NCBI GenBank assembly: GCA_026129405.1
Contig: JAHCID010000001.1
Location: forward strand, 1,798,001-1,862,000
Length of the DNA: 64,000 bases
Source of the DNA: a bacterium
GTDB lineage: Bacteria > Desulfobacterota > Binatia > DP-6
Reading direction: 5' to 3'
The notes under the pieces are model-generated. The model had not been told where the DNA came from and searched no databases. It saw nothing but the letters and a program-made list of their open reading frames with translations. How positions within the stretch are numbered: the stretch's first letter is position 1; each line of letters begins with the position of its first letter. Below are positions 62,264-64,000 of this stretch, piece after piece. Position numbers and translations under genes: made by a program.

Positions 62264-64000
62264 ATGCCCGTGTCCAATCCGTCGTTCTTCCGCCGCCATC
62301 CGCGCCTCTTCGGCCTGCTCGCGTCGTGCGAGCTGGCCGCACTGGCCTACCTCGGCGCCTTCCTGCTCCGCTTCGACCTCGCGCTGCCGCCCACGTACGG
62401 CGCCGTGCTGCTCGCGACGCTGCCCGGGCTGCTCGCGTGCAAGCTCGCCGGCTTCGCCGCCGTCGGGCTCTTCGGGCGCTCGTGGCGTCACGTCGGCATG
62501 CGCGACCTCGAAGCGATCCTGCTCGGCAACCTGGCCGGCTCGGGCCTCTTCCTCGCGCTCATGGTGCTCGGGCGCGGTCTCGAGGACTTCCCGCGCGCGG
62601 TCTTCCCGCTCGACCTCATCCTGTGCACCGGCCTCGTCGCCGGCGTTCGGCTCGGGCTGCGCGCGGTGGGCGAGGGGCGGCGGCGGCGCGCGCCGCGCCG
62701 CGTGGAGACGCTCGTGCTCGTCGTCGGCGCGGGCGAGACCGGCATGCGCCTCGTCGAGGAGATCGAGCAGCGCGATCACCTGCGCCTCGCGCCGGTCGGC
62801 TTCGTCGACGACGATCCGGGCAAGCAAGGGCTCTGCATCGGCGGCGTGCCGGTGCTCGGCCCGCTCGAGGCGCTGCCCGCGCTGGTGCGCCGCCACGAGG
62901 TGGGCGAGGTGCTGGTCGCGATCCCGTCGGCGACGGGTTCGCTCCTGAAGCGCATCGTCCAGGGCTGCCGCGAGGCCGGCGTGCGGCACCGCGTGGTGCC
63001 GACGCTGGGCTCGCTCGTCGAGGGTCGCGTCGTGGTGACGCAGATGCGCGAGGTGAAGGTCGACGACCTCCTCGCGCGGGCGCCCGTCCGCCTCGACCTG
63101 CCCGGCGTGCGCGAGCAGATCGCCGGCCGGCGCGTGCTGGTGACCGGCGCCGCCGGCTCGATCGGCTCCGAGCTGTGCCGCCAGCTGGCCGGCTACGGCC
63201 CCGAGCGCCTCGTCCTCTACGACCGCCACGAGAACGGCATGTTCGCGCTCGAGATGGAGCTGCGCGCCCGCTTCCCGCAGGTGCGGCTCGAGCCCGTCCT
63301 CGGCGACGTGCTGCTCCCCGACCAGCTCGACGCCGTCTTCGGCGCGCATCGCCCCGAGCGCGTGTTCCACGCCGCCGCCTACAAGCACGTGCCGCTGGCG
63401 GAGCGGAACGTGCTGGAGGCCGTGCGCAACAACGTCGTCGGCACGCGCAACGTCGCCCAGGCGGCGCTCGCGCACGGCACCCGCGAGATGCTGCTCGTCT
63501 CCACCGACAAGGCGGTGCGGCCGACGAGCGTCATGGGGGTCACGAAGCGCGTCGCGGAGATGGTCGTACGCGGGCTCGGCGGGCGCGGCTGCCGCTTCGT
63601 GGCGGTGCGCTTCGGCAACGTGCTGGGCTCGAACGGCAGCGTCGTGCCGCTCTTCCGCGAGCAGATCGCGCGCGGCGGGCCGGTGACGGTCACCGATCCC
63701 GACGTCACGCGCTACTTCATGACCATCCCCGAGGCGACGCAGCTGATCCTCCAGGCGGCGGGGCTCGGCGGCGGCGGCGAGATCTTCATCCTCGAGATGG
63801 GCGATCCGGTGCGCATCGCCGACCTCGCGCGCAACATGATCCGCCTCTCGGGCTTCGAGCCCGACGAGGACGTCCCGCTCGTCTTCACCGGGCTGCGCCC
63901 CGGCGAGAAGATGCACGAGGAGCTGGTCGACGACGGCGAGGCAACGCTGCCGACGCCGAACGACCGCATCCGCGTGCTCGAGGCCAACCCGGTGCCGCGG
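62264..64000 (+). CDS. Membrane-anchored NDP-sugar 4,6-dehydratase (PglF/CapD-like), 3' truncated
   Basis: ATG at 62264, after caggaggagg; 579 codons are visible and the frame is open at the right edge. Four N-terminal helices (LFGLLASCELAALAYLGAFLL, LLATLPGLLACKLAGFAAVGLF and two more) precede a first Rossmann-like domain (VLVVGAGETGMRLVEEIEQRD). The catalytic SDR domain follows: VLVTGAAGSIGSELCRQLAGYG, HAAAYKHVPLAERN, then STDKAVRPTSVMGVTKR. Met replaces the usual SDR Tyr, exactly as in PglF and CapD, where Thr-Asp-Lys does the chemistry. GLRPGEKMHEEL is also conserved. It converts UDP-GlcNAc to the 4-keto-6-deoxy sugar. Confidence 0.92.
   Translation, partial: MPVSNPSFFRRHPRLFGLLASCELAALAYLGAFLLRFDLALPPTYGAVLLATLPGLLACKLAGFAAVGLFGRSWRHVGMRDLEAILLGNLAGSGLFLALMVLGRGLEDFPRAVFPLDLILCTGLVAGVRLGLRAVGEGRRRRAPRRVETLVLVVGAGETGMRLVEEIEQRDHLRLAPVGFVDDDPGKQGLCIGGVPVLGPLEALPALVRRHEVGEVLVAIPSATGSLLKRIVQGCREAGVRHRVVPTLGSLVEGRVVVTQMREVKVDDLLARAPVRLDLPGVREQIAGRRVLVTGAAGSIGSELCRQLAGYGPERLVLYDRHENGMFALEMELRARFPQVRLEPVLGDVLLPDQLDAVFGAHRPERVFHAAAYKHVPLAERNVLEAVRNNVVGTRNVAQAALAHGTREMLLVSTDKAVRPTSVMGVTKRVAEMVVRGLGGRGCRFVAVRFGNVLGSNGSVVPLFREQIARGGPVTVTDPDVTRYFMTIPEATQLILQAAGLGGGGEIFILEMGDPVRIADLARNMIRLSGFEPDEDVPLVFTGLRPGEKMHEELVDDGEATLPTPNDRIRVLEANPVPR

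Overview
The window is one contiguous piece of a very G+C-rich bacterial chromosome, with G or C at nearly every third codon position. The high G+C makes long spurious reading frames common on both strands. Gene content points to an aerobic Gram-negative bacterium: AsmA-like protein, Wza-like outer-membrane exporter, periplasmic alpha-2-macroglobulin with PBP1C, several acyl-CoA dehydrogenases, a hopanoid C-3 methylase (HpnR), LL-diaminopimelate aminotransferase and a 2-oxoacid:ferredoxin oxidoreductase. The mix, together with several small secreted Cys-rich proteins, resembles uncultured deltaproteobacterial lineages such as Candidatus Binatota/Desulfobacterota. That placement is inference; there is no rRNA or tRNA in the window to anchor it.

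Layout. 0-4.8 kb: 3' end of an AsmA-like gene, a REP-associated tyrosine transposase with a decayed copy beside it, and a secreted protein of unknown function. 4.8-8.1 kb: a translationally coupled ATP-grasp ligase/zinc metallopeptidase pair, divergent from a glutathione-dependent formaldehyde dehydrogenase. 8.4-11.3 kb: class III adenylate cyclase, SnoaL-like protein and acyl-CoA dehydrogenase. 11.7-21.8 kb: PBP1C, a MerR regulator with a divergent CCPF-motif protein and a recognisable MerR-type promoter, an SLC13 anion transporter and a giant alpha-2-macroglobulin. 21.8-24.9 kb: a GAF/coiled-coil/receiver-like protein broken by many frameshifts. 25-29.5 kb: dapL, a zinc alcohol dehydrogenase, a CCC-repeat secreted protein and a DapB-like dehydrogenase. 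29.5-37.5 kb: a histidine kinase/receiver pair, hpnR, a two-subunit acyl-CoA dehydrogenase and a ClC channel. 37.7-45.6 kb: an SGNH hydrolase remnant, a small outer-membrane-like protein, a FIST-domain protein, an ATP-dependent DNA ligase, korAB, a PfpI/DJ-1 protein and a class II aldolase.

45.9-64 kb: two paralogous small secreted Cys-rich proteins lead into a long polysaccharide locus on the plus strand. It holds an export lipoprotein, a chain-length regulator/tyrosine kinase, an O-antigen-ligase-like protein, two glycosyltransferases, a flippase, a polymerase, an initiating sugar transferase, an acetyltransferase, a PLP aminotransferase and a membrane-anchored NDP-sugar dehydratase cut by the right edge. 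The last four have the functions of PglC, PglD, PglE and PglF, so the glycan probably starts with a bacillosamine-type sugar. A secreted glycosidase-like protein lies inside the locus on the opposite strand.

Five patches (23.6-24.2, 50.1, 51.4-53.3, 54.4 and 60.5-60.8 kb) show clustered frame changes while codon bias and protein sense are kept. Consensus indels are more likely than real gene decay, and the affected genes should be read with that in mind.
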